Of a stretch of DNA of 64,000 bases, positions 1 to 10,216 are shown in pieces. The number at the start of each line of letters is the position of its first letter. The first letter of the stretch is position 1. The notes beneath the pieces are model-generated. The model was not told the origin of the DNA, did no database searches, and saw nothing but the letters and a program-made list of their open reading frames with translations. Origin of the DNA: Micrasema longulum (taxonomy: Eukaryota > Arthropoda > Insecta > Trichoptera > Brachycentridae); assembly GCA_022494885.1 (NCBI GenBank), contig JAGVSM010000430.1:1-64000 (forward strand), given 5' to 3'. A program made the position numbers and the translations under genes.

Positions 1-755
1 TCTGATGAAAATAAAACCACATTTTGCTTAATAAAATCACGAAATTGATGAATGAAAGACATAACTTTTTCAACGTAATTTGTTCACAGAATATTATTGC
101 AATATAAAAATGTTCCTAACAAAAGCAATACACGGCAGGCCAATTTTCAAAATCGTAAACATCTAATTACATTTTCTCACTCACAACGAAACTAAAACTC
201 TGTACTTAGCCGCTATTTAGAAAGTTTTCCTTTTAAACTCCCGAACTTCTGCCTATAATGGACTTATAATAAGTTGTTAGGATCCGGTATAAATAGGGAA
301 TCGTAGGAACAGTAATATCACAATTCTAAACCTGAGAAGCTGATATACATAAGTTATGTTATTATGTATTGGAGAGGAAGTACCATACATTTCTCGAATG
401 CTTAAAAGTTTAGCGCGAATATAAAATTTAACGGAAGTTTTGCATTCATGAATAATTTAAAACAACAACCATTTTTCAAATTTCATAACTTATTCCAAAA
501 TAAATCATTGATCGTCGATCTACAGAGATCGCATTGACGTCAAAAACTTACATTGATACCAATGACCCCAATTTTTCAGAATGAGAATAAAAAATCACCT
601 TTGCACAAAAAATTCTATGCCAAAACTACTAACTTAACCCGATGAAGCGTGAATTATTTTAAAAGTTTATTTGCGCGTTTATTAAGAAAAAATGATTGAA
701 ATATTTTGAGTTTGTTATAGTGTTCGCACGCAACTGATCCAAAAATAAGTGTAAT
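1..755. other. AT-rich unassigned sequence
   Basis: I see no long open frame, tRNA-like head or terminal repeat here. It is plain AT-rich sequence up to the first recognisable repeat fragment near 756. Confidence 0.5.
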
Positions 756-862
756 ATTAAAAAAAAATTGGTAACAGGCGTTGCCCAGTGTGTAAAATAA
801 TTCAATCAGATGAATCTCTTCACAACAATAAAGGTTTTAGCTTTTTTACTTGACTAAAATCA
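756..862 (-). repeat. M1 repeat fragment (end portion)
   Basis: It matches the 3' part of the M1 family seen complete near 58.4 kb: the block 'aggcgttgcccagtgtg', then 'caatcagatgaatctc', then 'acaataaaggttttagct'. The orientation is reversed relative to that copy. No terminal inverted repeat remains, so this is a broken piece. Confidence 0.6.
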
Positions 863-924
863 AAAAAGAAATCAGCGTCAGCATGCACGCATTATCTTTG
901 TAGATGGGAAATGATAAGTAAATT

Positions 925-1070
925 CTACTACTACTACTACCATCACGCCATTTCGCATAGGCAGAGAGAATGGACCGCCAAACACGTCTTTCCTGGCATA
1001 CATTCCTAGCTTCTTCCACATTCATTCATCTTGTCCTACATGCCTTTTAGTTCTGTCTGCTTTTAGCAAA
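925..1070 (-). mobile_element. LINE 3' terminus, GRPRKTW family (copy P1)
   Basis: Read on the minus strand, this encodes the last residues of a non-LTR retrotransposon ORF2 (…NVEEARNVCQERRVWRS…, then AKWRDG) and ends in a (TAG)n tail, seen on the plus strand as ctactactac at about 925-940. The 51.7-kb copy has the same end and the same triplet tail. Only about 45 codons survive, so this is a severely 5'-truncated dead insertion. Confidence 0.75.
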
Positions 1071-1134
1071 TTCTGTTTTTTTTTATTTTAAACTTACAAA
1101 GGTTAAACACAGTACAATAGAGATGAAGTGCATT

Positions 1135-1315
1135 TTAAAGAAGGTAATTTATAAGTCTACGCATCTACAGGTTTTTTTGACCGGTCATTTGCTGGTTTAA
1201 GTGGGCACATTACAAACTGTGTTACATTCACCATTCTGCCCATTTTGAACATTTACATTCTTTCAATTATTTTATCTGTTGATGTTTGTGAAGTTGTTTA
1301 CAAAGGTTTATACAT
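1135..1315 (+). repeat. M1 repeat copy
   Basis: It shares 'aagaaggtaat…aagtcta…catctacagg', 'tcatttgctggtttaagtgg' and 'ttacattcaccattctgccc' with at least eight other places in the window. It lacks the outer inverted termini of the full family. Confidence 0.7.
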
Positions 1316-1439
1316 TATACAAACATTTAATTGTCTTAAATTAGAAATCATTTTTAGTCTTGTATTAGGTACCTATTAGATTATTAATGTATTATTGTGC
1401 ATGTGATTGTAGATATTTATAAATTAAAAAAATAATGAT

Positions 1440-1592
1440 TAAAAAAATCGGATGGAAGGATTGAAGTAATATCGATTTTCAAAAATATGAAAAATTGAAA
1501 ATGTTACATGGTGTAAAGTAGCCACTTAAAACAGCCGATGAGATGTCATAAGCCCTGTAAATGCCTAGACTTCCATATTTCCATCATATAAA
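1440..1592 (-). repeat. M1 repeat copy, inverted
   Basis: Reverse-oriented M1 internal sequence: 'gttacatggtgtaaagtagcc', then 'ataagccctgtaaatgcc', then 'tagacttccatatttcc'. It lies about 130 bp from the opposite-orientation copy at 1135, so the two could fold back on each other. Confidence 0.65.
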
Positions 1593-1902
1593 ATGTTACA
1601 AATATTTCTCATGAAACATTTGCTTTCTTATGATTTGTTTTATTTCATTGAAATAAACGGCACTTAGTACCTTTTACATTAAAGTTGGATATATGACAAA
1701 ATACATGCATGTAAGTGGAATAAGTAAAATATAGTATTTAAAACAAATTACGACTAAACAGTTATGTACAAATTAAGGATTAAAAAAAAAGATACACATT
1801 TTAAAAATTATATTACCAGTAATAAAAATACTATACTAAATAATAAGAAAAAAACACATATTAATAAAAAAAATAAAACAATGTTTAATAACACTAAACG
1901 GT
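1593..1902. other. AT-rich unassigned sequence
   Basis: Homopolymer-rich AT sequence with no coding or repeat signal I can identify. Confidence 0.4.
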
Positions 1903-2066
1903 ATTTTTTTTAATTACTTCTAAATATTACAATTTTAAGGGCCATTTTTGACGCATTGTAAATAACTCAGTATTGAAAAATGGGAACCCAGTTGTGGTAG
2001 AGCGGGGTATGAACCTCGGACCTCTGATCCGTCTGCGATACTTGCCACGGGACTAAGACCCGGTTT
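1903..2066 (-). mobile_element. SINE family A, copy 1 (tRNA-derived)
   Basis: A minus-strand SINE. Its head carries a B-box-like element (reverse complement of ggtatgaacctcggacc), preceded by the conserved gtggcaag/gtggctag A-box region. The body runs through 'gagttatttaca…ggccct' to an A-rich tail, seen as T-rich plus strand at 1903-1915. Six other copies in the window share this layout. The B box here has drifted (GTATGAACC), so the copy is old. I could not assign the tRNA isoacceptor. Confidence 0.75.
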
Positions 2067-2590
2067 AAATATATACATAAAGAGTAAAAATATATACTCA
2101 GATACCAACATAATATTAAAATGCCTAAATTTCACACAAGCCATGGTCAAATAGCTTTGTCTTCAAACATGTAAAAAATTATAATAATCATCCCAATGAA
2201 CTAAAAACTATTAAAAAGAATATATACTCGTATCAATAAATAAATGGAAAGTCTTAAGAATTTTTTTGAACACGTGTAAAAACTACATTAAATATTAATA
2301 AGTTTTTTCCATATATATCCTATGTTTTTTTTTTCTCATGTACTCATATTCATGTATTTAAAATTATATAAACTCTTATAAATACACAACTACAACAGTG
2401 TAAGTCACGAAACAGTAAGCACAAGAGTTAGTCTCTTTTTTTGGAGAGTTACAGTGATAAAATTTACTGGATGTGTAAAAGTAGATATGTGTAGAATTTT
2501 TTTTAAAACATGTACCTTTTATAAAATTTATTAATAAAAAATAAAAAAACATAATAGTAATAATATAAGCACATAAAACATAAGTTCTGT
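2067..2590. other. AT-rich unassigned sequence
   Basis: No supported gene. A frame on the minus strand at 2376-2594 is 72 codons of low-complexity Tyr/Phe-rich sequence and looks accidental. Confidence 0.4.
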
Positions 2591-2599
2591 GCAAATATT

Positions 2600-2700
2600 A
2601 GGCTGAAAATCAAGCCACTGCCACGGGGTATTAGGTACCTCTACACCGGCCAGCTTCCGGTACCCCAACATCCGCATAGAGACTTATAAACATCTGAGCA
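2600..2700. other. GC-richer patch with short inverted repeat
   Basis: This patch is richer in G+C than its surroundings and contains ACCGG…CCGGT and GGGGTA…TACCCC pairs that could form a small stem. I do not recognise it, and no second copy was noticed in the window. Confidence 0.3.
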
Positions 2701-3118
2701 TCGTTTGATTAAAACTCTATATACGTCAATCAAGTCCACTCCTACTACAAATTAAACCAAAATTACAGACTAGGAGTATGTCACAACCCTATAAACCTTT
2801 TTAAGTTCATAAATCTTTTTTGCAAACGTGCGAATTAATAATTCTCAAAACCATATTTCAATATATTAGACCGCAGATCTGATCCCGCATTAATCATGCA
2901 AATTCTAGGACACGAGATTGTAGTTTGTTCATGTAACATGAGATTCCATTGTGATGAGGTGTTATGTAATTTGATTGTGTCTTATAGGGGCGTTAAAATT
3001 TCAAGGGTTTGATCCCTAAACAATACCCTTATCATGCAAGGCTTATCTAGAATTCGATAAATTAATATGTATGACAATTCTTGCAATCAGAAAACGTATT
3101 ATAAATATGTAGATGTTT

Positions 3119-3484
3119 GAGAGCATTGGAAGCAAAGATAGCCAACTCCCGTTTTGACGTTTTCGAGAAAAATAACAAAAACTGCTACACTAATGCCAGA
3201 GAGAGATACTAAAAAATTGCCTTCAATAGAAACACGTTCTTAATATTTGTATGGCATGGCCATTTTGAACATTTAAATCTCAAGCGTGTCATTAGTCGAA
3301 TAAAATGGCTGATGGATATTGCTATGTTTGCTTCCAAAGACTATGTTCAAACCATCAGAAGTAAGATTTTAAACTACATTTGCAACTCAACTCATTATTT
3401 AAAAAAAAATAAAGTTGATAAACTACAGAATGACAACATAAGAAAAAAAATTTAGAGGTTGCTATTTTTGCTTCCAATGCCCTC
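3119..3484. mobile_element. MITE with ~30-bp terminal inverted repeats
   Basis: The left end at 3119-3149 (gagagcattggaagcaaaga…) and the right end at 3455-3484, reverse-complemented (gagggcattggaagcaaaaa…), match at about 27 of 30 positions. The 366-bp interval has no coding frame, so this looks like a non-autonomous DNA transposon. Its terminal GAGGGYAT resembles the ends of family E (16.5, 35.8 and 57.2 kb), though the rest of the TIR differs. No clear target duplication beyond an A/T could be read. Confidence 0.75.
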
Positions 3485-3548
3485 ATTTAACCGATTTCTT
3501 AAATAAATAAAAAAACTACATATATAAGTTTTTATAAATATTAGTTAT

Positions 3549-3815
3549 ACTTCTTCTTCATTCCTTTTTTCGCACGTAATGGTGCATAGGGCGCTGCATT
3601 GGTACACCAATCGCAGCTTATCTTGGTCTTTTTTGCTACATTAAAGAAAGACGATTAGTCTTATGCTTTAGGAGCAAGTTCAGGGATTATTAAGTTAATA
3701 TTCGTGTGTGAAAACACCCTTTTAAATAAATATTTCATTTTAACCATGCCGGGAATCGAACCCGAGACCTCTTGCGCGGTAGGCAAACGCGCTGACCACT
3801 ACACCACGAGGCCGA
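3549..3815 (-). mobile_element. SINE family B, copy 1 (tRNA-Val-like head)
   Basis: On the minus strand the head at 3743-3814 reads ggcctcgtggtgtagtggtc…, with a near-perfect A box (tggtgtagtgg) and B box (ggttcgattcc). The segment cgcgtttgcctaccgcgcaa resembles the anticodon arm of eukaryotic tRNA-Val. A body of about 195 bp follows, ending in a cttcttcttcattcc tail. The acceptor ends do not pair as in a true tRNA, and the body is shared with five other copies, so it is a SINE and not a tRNA gene. Confidence 0.85.
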
Positions 3816-4119
3816 CATATGCATACTTACAATTCGTTAGAATATGTATTTATTTATATTTATGCATACGCCCAATGGGCATTTTTAAGGACATATTTAT
3901 AAATAGAAAATTATTAAAAAGGAAAGAAGAAAGACACAATGGTATACTCGTATAGTAGACTTGGTGGAAGTGGAAGCAGGAGAGAGGTGTATATACGACT
4001 AATTTTCTCAAATCAAACGGTTTGTAAAGGTTGGTAGTAATAACCTTAACGTAATAAGCCCGCCATTATATTTAATTAATAAATAATAATATCTAAATTG
4101 GTTGCAAAAAAAAAACACA

Positions 4120-4368
4120 TTTTTAAGAAGGAAATTTGAAAGTCTAGGTATTTAGAGGGCTTATGCACTGTCATTGGCTGGTTTAAGTGGCCACTTTACC
4201 CACTGTGTAACATTCACCATTCTGCCTGTGTTTGAACATCCACATTTTCTCAATTCTCTCCCTCTCTCTGTTTCAATAAATTTAGATCTACATAACTCCC
4301 TAGAGAGGAAATCCAGCCTTTTTTCAAACATTTGGACACACTCAAAACGTTAATGAATTATATCATCT
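4120..4368 (+). repeat. M1 repeat, foldback derivative
   Basis: The left part carries M1 internal sequence ('aagtctaggtatttagaggg', 'tcattggctggtttaagtgg', 'taacattcaccattctgcc'). The right part (ctctctgtttcaataaattt, then ctccctagagagg, then caaacatttggacacactc) is the M1 terminus in inverted orientation. It is a partly deleted copy with one inverted terminus. Confidence 0.75.
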
Positions 4369-4496
4369 GTATTCCGTGTAAGAAATTAGTATTGTATATT
4401 TCATTGTTTTATGTACATTATTGGTGCTGCGTTTAGTTTGTGTTTTTTGTAATTATTTATTAGTGTGAAATTGGCAAAATAATAACGAAAGTAAGT

Positions 4497-4870
4497 TGAA
4501 TGCTATCGAGATGTGATCCCTCGGGTAAATGCGTGGTAAAACGATGTATGATATGTGCACAAATGTCTAGATCCGTGAGCTATGTAAGGTGGGTGCATTA
4601 TCGAGAGAATCAAGAAAGGGGTGCTGCGTTGGTTTAGACATGTAGAGCGAATGGACAGCAAAAGAACGACTAAAAGGATCTACGATGCAAATATTTATGG
4701 ATGCAGAAAACGAGGAAGACCTAGAAAGACATGGCACGATCAAGTGCATCAAATACTTGAAGATAGACATGTTAAGAGTAGGAATAATCGGCGTGCGTGC
4801 ATGAGAAGATGTGGAGGAAGTCTTTTATTTTCTCTGCCTATCCCTACGAGTAAATGGCGTGATGGTTTGT
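4497..4870 (+). pseudogene. LINE ORF2 C-terminus, GRPRKTW family (copy P2)
   Basis: It encodes the C-terminal end of a non-LTR retrotransposon polyprotein. In frame from about 4621: LRWFRHVERMDSKRTTKRIY, then a Cys-Arg linker, GRPRKTWHDQVHQIL, and RNNRRACMRR. Upstream, in a shifted frame with stops, the preceding MRGKTMYDMCTNV block is still readable. The last residues (…KWRDG) match copies P1, P4 and P6. The RT catalytic core, endonuclease and 5' end are missing. An intact element would be several kilobases long. Confidence 0.85.
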
Positions 4871-4971
4871 TTGTAATTATTTATTTCAAACTGTCAACAT
4901 ATATCACATTATCACAAAATATGTTTATTTATATCACTGTGCGAACTACATTAATAATAAATAAATAAAAA

Positions 4972-5112
4972 TTCCCATAAATATACTACGGTGATGGTGA
5001 AGGTGTAGGTGTATTTTAGTATTTGCATGTTGGTGTAGTGAGTGTCCTGACGGAGAGACGGGTACGTCTCGAAATCGGTAGACTCAAAAAGTCGGTAAGT
5101 AGTTTCTCTTAT
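4972..5112 (-). repeat. Dispersed repeat family I (gagac-hairpin), copy 1
   Basis: The reverse complement reads 'accgatttcgagacg', 'acccgtctctccgtcagga', 'cactacaccaacatgca', then 'cacctacaccttcacc'. The plus-strand copies at 27.0 and 48.6 kb share this order. The core GAGACG…CGTCTC can form a short stem. Class unknown. Confidence 0.6.
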
Positions 5113-5215
5113 TAAATCTCTTATTTCTCGGACTTGCATCCCTTTCACAAACCTACCACTACCTCTCCCCAACCTAGATACTTCCCTTCTCCGCGTCCGG
5201 TGCGTATCGCTTAGT

Positions 5216-5880
5216 TGGTAAAATACGTTTTATATTTTAATAAAATGGTAAAGGAGGGGTAGGGGTTTGAAAAACAGTTTCTTGTTCGAGAAACAAAAAA
5301 ATACTCCATTTTTTAATTAAAAAAAAAGGATTTTTAAAAAAAATTGTAAAGAGAAATGTTTCTCTGAATTTTCGCATTCTGTCCCGGATATACAGTGATT
5401 TATCTACTTTCCAAATAATTGAGAAAGAAAAAGTTATGGGGTTTAATTACTGAAAATAAAGCGATAGTTTAATATTAATGAAAACTTTTTAAGATTATAT
5501 AAAAGAGTAAAAGCAATTTACAATGTTGTGCAAGATGCTTGAAAACTCATAATCATTTAATCTTAAAACTTCCTCTTTTGACGCTAATCCATTATATCCC
5601 GTACTCTTTACAAGTGACGTTTCATCCTCTCTAACTACCCCTGCAAGGAAATGTATTGATGATTAAAGTAGTAGTAACATATGCGTAAGTATATTATGTC
5701 CAATTCTTATTATATTTCACATATTATTTTGTATTCAAACCAATAAATTTCAACAAACCGTTTCTAGAATCGAAATAAATAATTTAGAGATACAATTGTG
5801 AAAAACGAGGACCTACGTCATATTTATAATACATTGCAATAGGTTAGGGAACTTTTGCAAACATGGTTCATTGAATTTTT
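5216..5880. other. Unassigned AT-rich sequence
   Basis: No repeat partner or coding signal was recognised in this stretch. Confidence 0.4.
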
Positions 5881-5904
5881 GAGAAATGTTTGGCATTCTC
5901 TAGT

Positions 5905-5960
5905 CCTGTACCCCTGGCCGCCTGCCAGGGGCGGCGTTGGCGCCAACCAAGAGGAAGGGA
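5905..5960. other. GC-rich hairpin block
   Basis: The sequence is locally very GC-rich. It holds a perfect 8-bp stem (cccctggc at 5911-5918 with gccagggg at 5924-5931), followed by the 12-bp palindrome gttggcgccaac (5936-5947). It is the C-terminal end of a 98-codon minus-strand frame I do not recognise. It could be the structured end of a mobile element, but no second copy was seen. Confidence 0.45.
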
Positions 5961-6279
5961 GCCGTGAGTGTAATGAAGCGTCGTTGCCAGATTAACTCAT
6001 ATTTATGGTTACTGATGGAAATTAACAACTGACGCCAGGTAAATAATAAGATTGTCAAATAATTAAAGCGTTTGCATACTATGGATCTCTGGTTGGATTC
6101 CCAAAGAGGTTTTTTTATTTTCCCATCGCCATAATTGTTAAAAAAAACATTCCCAATAAATTGACTGTTTATTTGTAGAATTAACCTGAATTCCATAAAG
6201 CCTGTCTAATGTGCGTTTTGTAATATAAATAATATAGATGTACATATATACCTAGTTTTTTAAACTGTGAATATTTTGT

Positions 6280-6600
6280 TAATTATCTCTGTTTATTAAG
6301 TAGGTCTTTTTTGTTTATTCTCAAACGTAAAAACATTTCAAAAAACTATGTTATTAAGTGTCCTCGGCATGGGTAACCCCAGTGAGGTCACATGATTTTT
6401 ATTATTAATTATAGTTTGTAAGAGAAAAATATGAATTAATAAATAAATAAGTAAAATGTACTAACTTGTCTTTGCTTTTCTGTATTGTATTGCTTATATT
6501 ATTTGTTGCTATATTTTTATTGTTTTTCGTTGCATGATTTGTTTTAATTGGACATTGTCCGTAAATTTGTTCAATAAATAAAATAAAATAAAATTTTTGG
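6280..6600 (+). mobile_element. LINE 3' UTR remnants with AATAA tail
   Basis: Two 3'-UTR-like pieces lie here. The first contains 'cctcggcatgggtaacccc' plus 'agtgaggtc' and parallels the 3' end downstream of the RT remnant at 7.6-8.3 kb ('ccctcggcacgagacaccccag'-type). The second ends in 'ggacattgtccgtaaatttg' followed by an (aataa)n tail, with ggac…gtcc forming a small hairpin. No coding part remains. Confidence 0.5.
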
Positions 6601-6663
6601 TTATTTACACGTTGATTTATTTCACGAGATAGACATCAAATCGGGTGATTTCCAAAAGATTGA

Positions 6664-6804
6664 ATGGCGCAAATAGTGCTCTTGGCACTAGGATACGCGC
6701 TGGAGGAAGGAAGTTTATTTCCGGCGTGCTGCCAAGTGCAAGTAGCCTGCAGGAAGTTAGGAACTTTCCTGGAATTTATTTGTCGGTGGAGTAGGGACCC
6801 ACCT
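6664..6804 (+). other. Possible short exon ending at a splice donor
   Basis: An ATG at 6664 opens 47 codons (MAQIVLLALGYALEE…CRWSRDPPC) that run into a consensus-like donor GTAAGTAT at 6805-6812. The segment is more GC-rich than its flanks, and its hydrophobic N-terminus could be a signal sequence. I do not recognise the protein, and no acceptor or second exon was identified. It could be a host first exon or chance. Confidence 0.25.
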
Positions 6805-6849
6805 TGTAAGTATATTTATGGCAATGCAGATAGTGCAGTCGGATAAATA

Positions 6850-7298
6850 CCTAGTATGCCTGATGCAGCTCTGACTTCAGAATCACTAACAAATCGCTAT
6901 TTGCGAAAAAGCTCGGTATATCAGAAAACTTGAGAGTTTCAAACAGTTTTGTACTTGATTTTGCAGCGAAATGAAAACAACATTTTCAAAAGGAAAAATA
7001 AATTTGTACGTTCTTATTTACTTACATACATATTTCAATTTTGGACGCCACTAACAAGTTGCAAATACCTATATTACTACTTTTTTAAGATTTTTTTTTT
7101 CTTTATTTTCCTTTTGAATTTTTTTTATGTTTGACCATAAATATGTTAATCAGATAAAGTTGATAAGATGAAAAAAAATATGACGTTCAATATTTTTTAT
7201 ATAATAAATTCTGGACTCGATAAACGTTGTGCGTTGGGACTGTGATTTTTTTCCGCAACTAATATTTAATACGTAAATAAATTAATAATTTCATTTTT
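6850..7298. other. Unassigned AT-rich sequence
   Basis: Long T and A runs and accidental Phe-rich frames; nothing supported. Confidence 0.4.
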
Positions 7299-7455
7299 AA
7301 TCGGGTTGTGATCCCGTAACTAGTACCTCAAACTTACGGGCCAGAGGTCTAAGATTTGCACCCCATTCTATCCCAACTCTAATTTCATTTTCTAATGCAC
7401 AACTTGTTCAAACTTTGGGAATTGCAACATTTATATTGATCATAATTACACAATT
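7299..7455 (+). mobile_element. SINE family A, copy 2 (decayed)
   Basis: It follows the family A order on the plus strand: 'tcgggttgtgatcccgtaac', 'tacgggcc…gaggtc', 'caccccattctatccc', 'cattttctaatg', then a poly(A) run ending near 7450. The B box is degenerate (taagatttgcacc). It is one of two plus-strand family A copies. Confidence 0.6.
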
Positions 7456-7599
7456 AAAAAAAAAAAAAAATCGTACATTTTGTGAATCAGACGCAAGACG
7501 TCATGTAGTGGTTAAGAAGCTTGACTTTTTTTATTTTACTATTTCGTTTAGTCTTAAGATAGTTAAACATAATAAATCCAAATTTTTCCTTAACTATTC

Positions 7600-8275
7600 A
7601 CAGATGTAATTACAATAACCAAATTCAGAATATTAAATGTATTTGTAAATCGTTGGACAAAGTAGATTCAATTTAATATTTGGGAATTTATATAGATGGG
7701 AATTTAAGATGGACTTCGAAAAATCAAAATATTAAAAACAAATTGAAAAAGCAAATTTACTTTTTTAAAACTATAAGAAATATAATAAGCCTAAAAGAAC
7801 TTGTAAAAATATATTACGCAATAACTCAATCAGTTTTGGAATATGGAATAGTTGGATGGGGATGTGCAAATGACACACTGATCAAGCAAATAATAATTGC
7901 ACAAAAAGCTTTAATAAAAATTATCTTAAGAGTCCTAATCAGAACTAGCTCCCTCGGTATATTTGAAAATCTTTATGTAAAATCTATAAAACAACTCTAT
8001 GAAAAAACTTTGTTTCTATACGCAAGTAAACATTATTCTCTTCCTTCCGTTACAAATACAAGAGTTACTAGATACTCCACCCTGATGCTGCTGCAAAAAA
8101 AATACAACCTTCGGTCAAAGAGGATTGGCCTACTACTCGGTTAAAATGTACAATCTTCTTCCATCATGTATAAGAACAATTAGTAAGTTCTCACAAAATA
8201 AAATTGCTATTAAGAAATGGATAGTGGAGGTGGGTTACACACGGATCGATGAGTGGATCAAGCCAAATAAGTAAA
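7600..8275 (+). pseudogene. Jockey/CR1-like RT C-terminus (dead LINE)
   Basis: It encodes the C-terminal third of a non-LTR reverse transcriptase beyond the catalytic core. One frame carries VDSI*YLGIYIDGNLRW, then LVKIYYAITQSVLEYGIVGWG, and QKALIKIIL. After a frameshift near 8120 the frame continues as YSVKMYNLLPSCIR and ends KKWIVEVGY…IKPNK-stop at about 8272. The order YLG-IDxxLxW, YxxxxSxLxYGIxxWG, QKxxI…, YNxLP is typical of jockey/CR1-type elements. At least one stop and one frameshift make it non-functional. The 5' part is absent. Confidence 0.85.
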
Positions 8276-8525
8276 ATGTGTGTACTGTTTATAAAATTTG
8301 TTCTATTGGTCTATATTAAATGGTTATGTTTTTTATGATTATTTTAGTTTTTATTGTTTATTATGTTAATGATAATAAGGTTTATTGGATTGAGTACGTT
8401 TTTTTTATTGTTATTATTATGTTAACTTTGTTAAATAGCTAATTAAAGGCATGTTTCACATTTTTAAAATGTTTCCCTCGGCACGAGACACCCCAGTGGA
8501 ACATTATTCTGTATAAAAAAAAGAA
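8276..8525 (+). mobile_element. 3' UTR of the 7.6-kb LINE
   Basis: T-rich sequence follows the ORF end directly and finishes with 'ccctcggcacgagacacccc' plus 'agtggaac' and an A-rich tail at about 8513-8525. The related motif at 6.37 kb marks another 3' end of the same kind. Confidence 0.55.
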
Positions 8526-9532
8526 TACAATCAATGAAAAACTACAAATAAATATGAATGTTCTAATATCAACTGATATCTAATTATTATTGAAATATTA
8601 ACTAATTATTAACATTTCTAAACATTTCTTTTAAAATAAACTTCTTTAAAGCCAACTCGAATACAATAACTTTTTAAGAGCTAACTTATCTTCTTGACAC
8701 ATGTTTTTTAACGTTCGTTTGCATGAAATTTTTTTTGTTCTCTTATTTATAATGGTATTTCCTTATAATATAACTGTACAGCTCGGTGCATCAACGAGTA
8801 ATGTGTCTTTGTCTAATTGAAAAATGGCAGCCTTACTTCATTTTTATTTCTAGTTTCAAATCCGCGTTCACATTGATTAGACGAACCTTTTAAGTCAATT
8901 CTTTTGAGGAATAACGATTAATTGTTTTGTGAACAAAAAACATTACAGTAAAATATATCAGTTGACGTATTGTCATTATGTTAGTTTGTTCCAGCATCAA
9001 CTTTATTCTAGTGTATCTATTCTTTCTCAAAATTACTTTCATAGCAGTAAGTTCATTTTTTTGCTTTTCAGTAGCCAAAAACAAAATACTATTTCAGTAA
9101 TTACACACATGCACATAATAATAAAACTGTAATTACTTTTTAATATTATTATAAAATACATAATTTACTGCCTTAGAACGGGAAAGCTACCTAGTAAGGC
9201 AGTTTAGATGAACCAAAAAAAAAATATTAAAAAAAAATGTGGCACAGTAATGGAATTATACATCTAGGAATCTGCACATATATATCTTCTGATTCTTTCC
9301 ATAAGAGAAACCTTCCTTACAATCTTATTCGTCACATATTTTGTGAACACAAAAATCTAATTTGATTTTTCTCAAGCCTGGGTGTTTTATAAAATATAAA
9401 TTCACCACTATAATTGGGCCTCCTGGCCAGTTGTGGTCCAAAAAAAGTACATGCTTAAGAAAAAACATAATTAGGATTATACAACTTAATATTTAATCTA
9501 TTTTTATTTTATGGCTGTGTTATATATAATTA
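8526..9532. other. Unassigned AT-rich sequence
   Basis: No coding or repeat relationship was recognised. Two overlapping opposite-strand frames of about 65 codons at 8890-9132 look accidental. Confidence 0.35.
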
Positions 9533-9724
9533 TTTTTTTTTTTTTAAAGAAATATTTGCGTTCTTATGATTTACCCAAATATTTAATTTTGAGGGCCATT
9601 TTCAACGAGTTGTAAATAACTCACTATTAGAAAATGGAATCGAGTTAGGGTAGAGTGGGATTCGAACCACGGACCTTTGGTCCGTGAGTCCGAGACACTA
9701 GCCACAGGACCACAACCCGATTTA
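9533..9724 (-). mobile_element. SINE family A, copy 3 (best preserved)
   Basis: On the minus strand: head 'ggttgtggtcctgtggctag', B box GGTTCGAATCC (plus-strand ggattcgaacc at about 9658), body through 'gagttatttacaactcgttg' and 'aaaatggccctcaaaatt', then 'gggtaaatcataagaacgca' and a poly(A) tail of about 14 (poly(T) on plus at 9534-9546). Length is about 190 bp. The intact B box and tail make it the reference copy. Pol III transcription with LINE-driven mobilisation is inferred from SINE biology. Confidence 0.85.
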
Positions 9725-10216
9725 TATAAATATTATTTCATTACATTTATTTTTTATTGTTATTTGATATAAAAGCTTGTTTTGGACTATAATAAAGGAA
9801 AAAGCATCCAACGAATGAGTTTTTGCAGTATATTCTAGAAAGAAAAGAAACTTCTGGAAACTTCTACACTTCTTAGGCAAACTTTTAGCTGTTATTCTTT
9901 AGTATGTGAGCTTTGTAGGTAATCCTAAACGCGCTTACAATACAGTAAAATAAAACGTATCCTCTACGACAACTGGCGGTTTAATTATTACTTCCCCCAA
10001 CTATTATTTTATAAAAATGCTTTGGCTGGGTAATAATTTTCATAATTAGTTTTATGAACCTAAGTTCATTGAACCAAAAACTCTATATTAGATGTTACCA
10101 TTAGTTTTGTCAGTTCTTTTCCAAAATAAAAAATGAGCACCAAAAGTAAAATAAACGGTAAAGATGATACGAAATTTATAAACTTTAAAAATACGACACA
10201 TATTCTTTTTATAAAA
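9725..10216. other. Unassigned AT-rich sequence
   Basis: No supported feature. Confidence 0.35.

Noticed and set aside
2376..2594. 72-codon minus-strand frame
   Set aside because: Low-complexity composition from AT-rich DNA, no context or motif.
3743..3814. tRNA-like sequence with intact A and B boxes that could be called a tRNA gene
   Set aside because: The acceptor ends do not pair, and the sequence continues into a shared SINE body found at six other places, so it is a SINE head.
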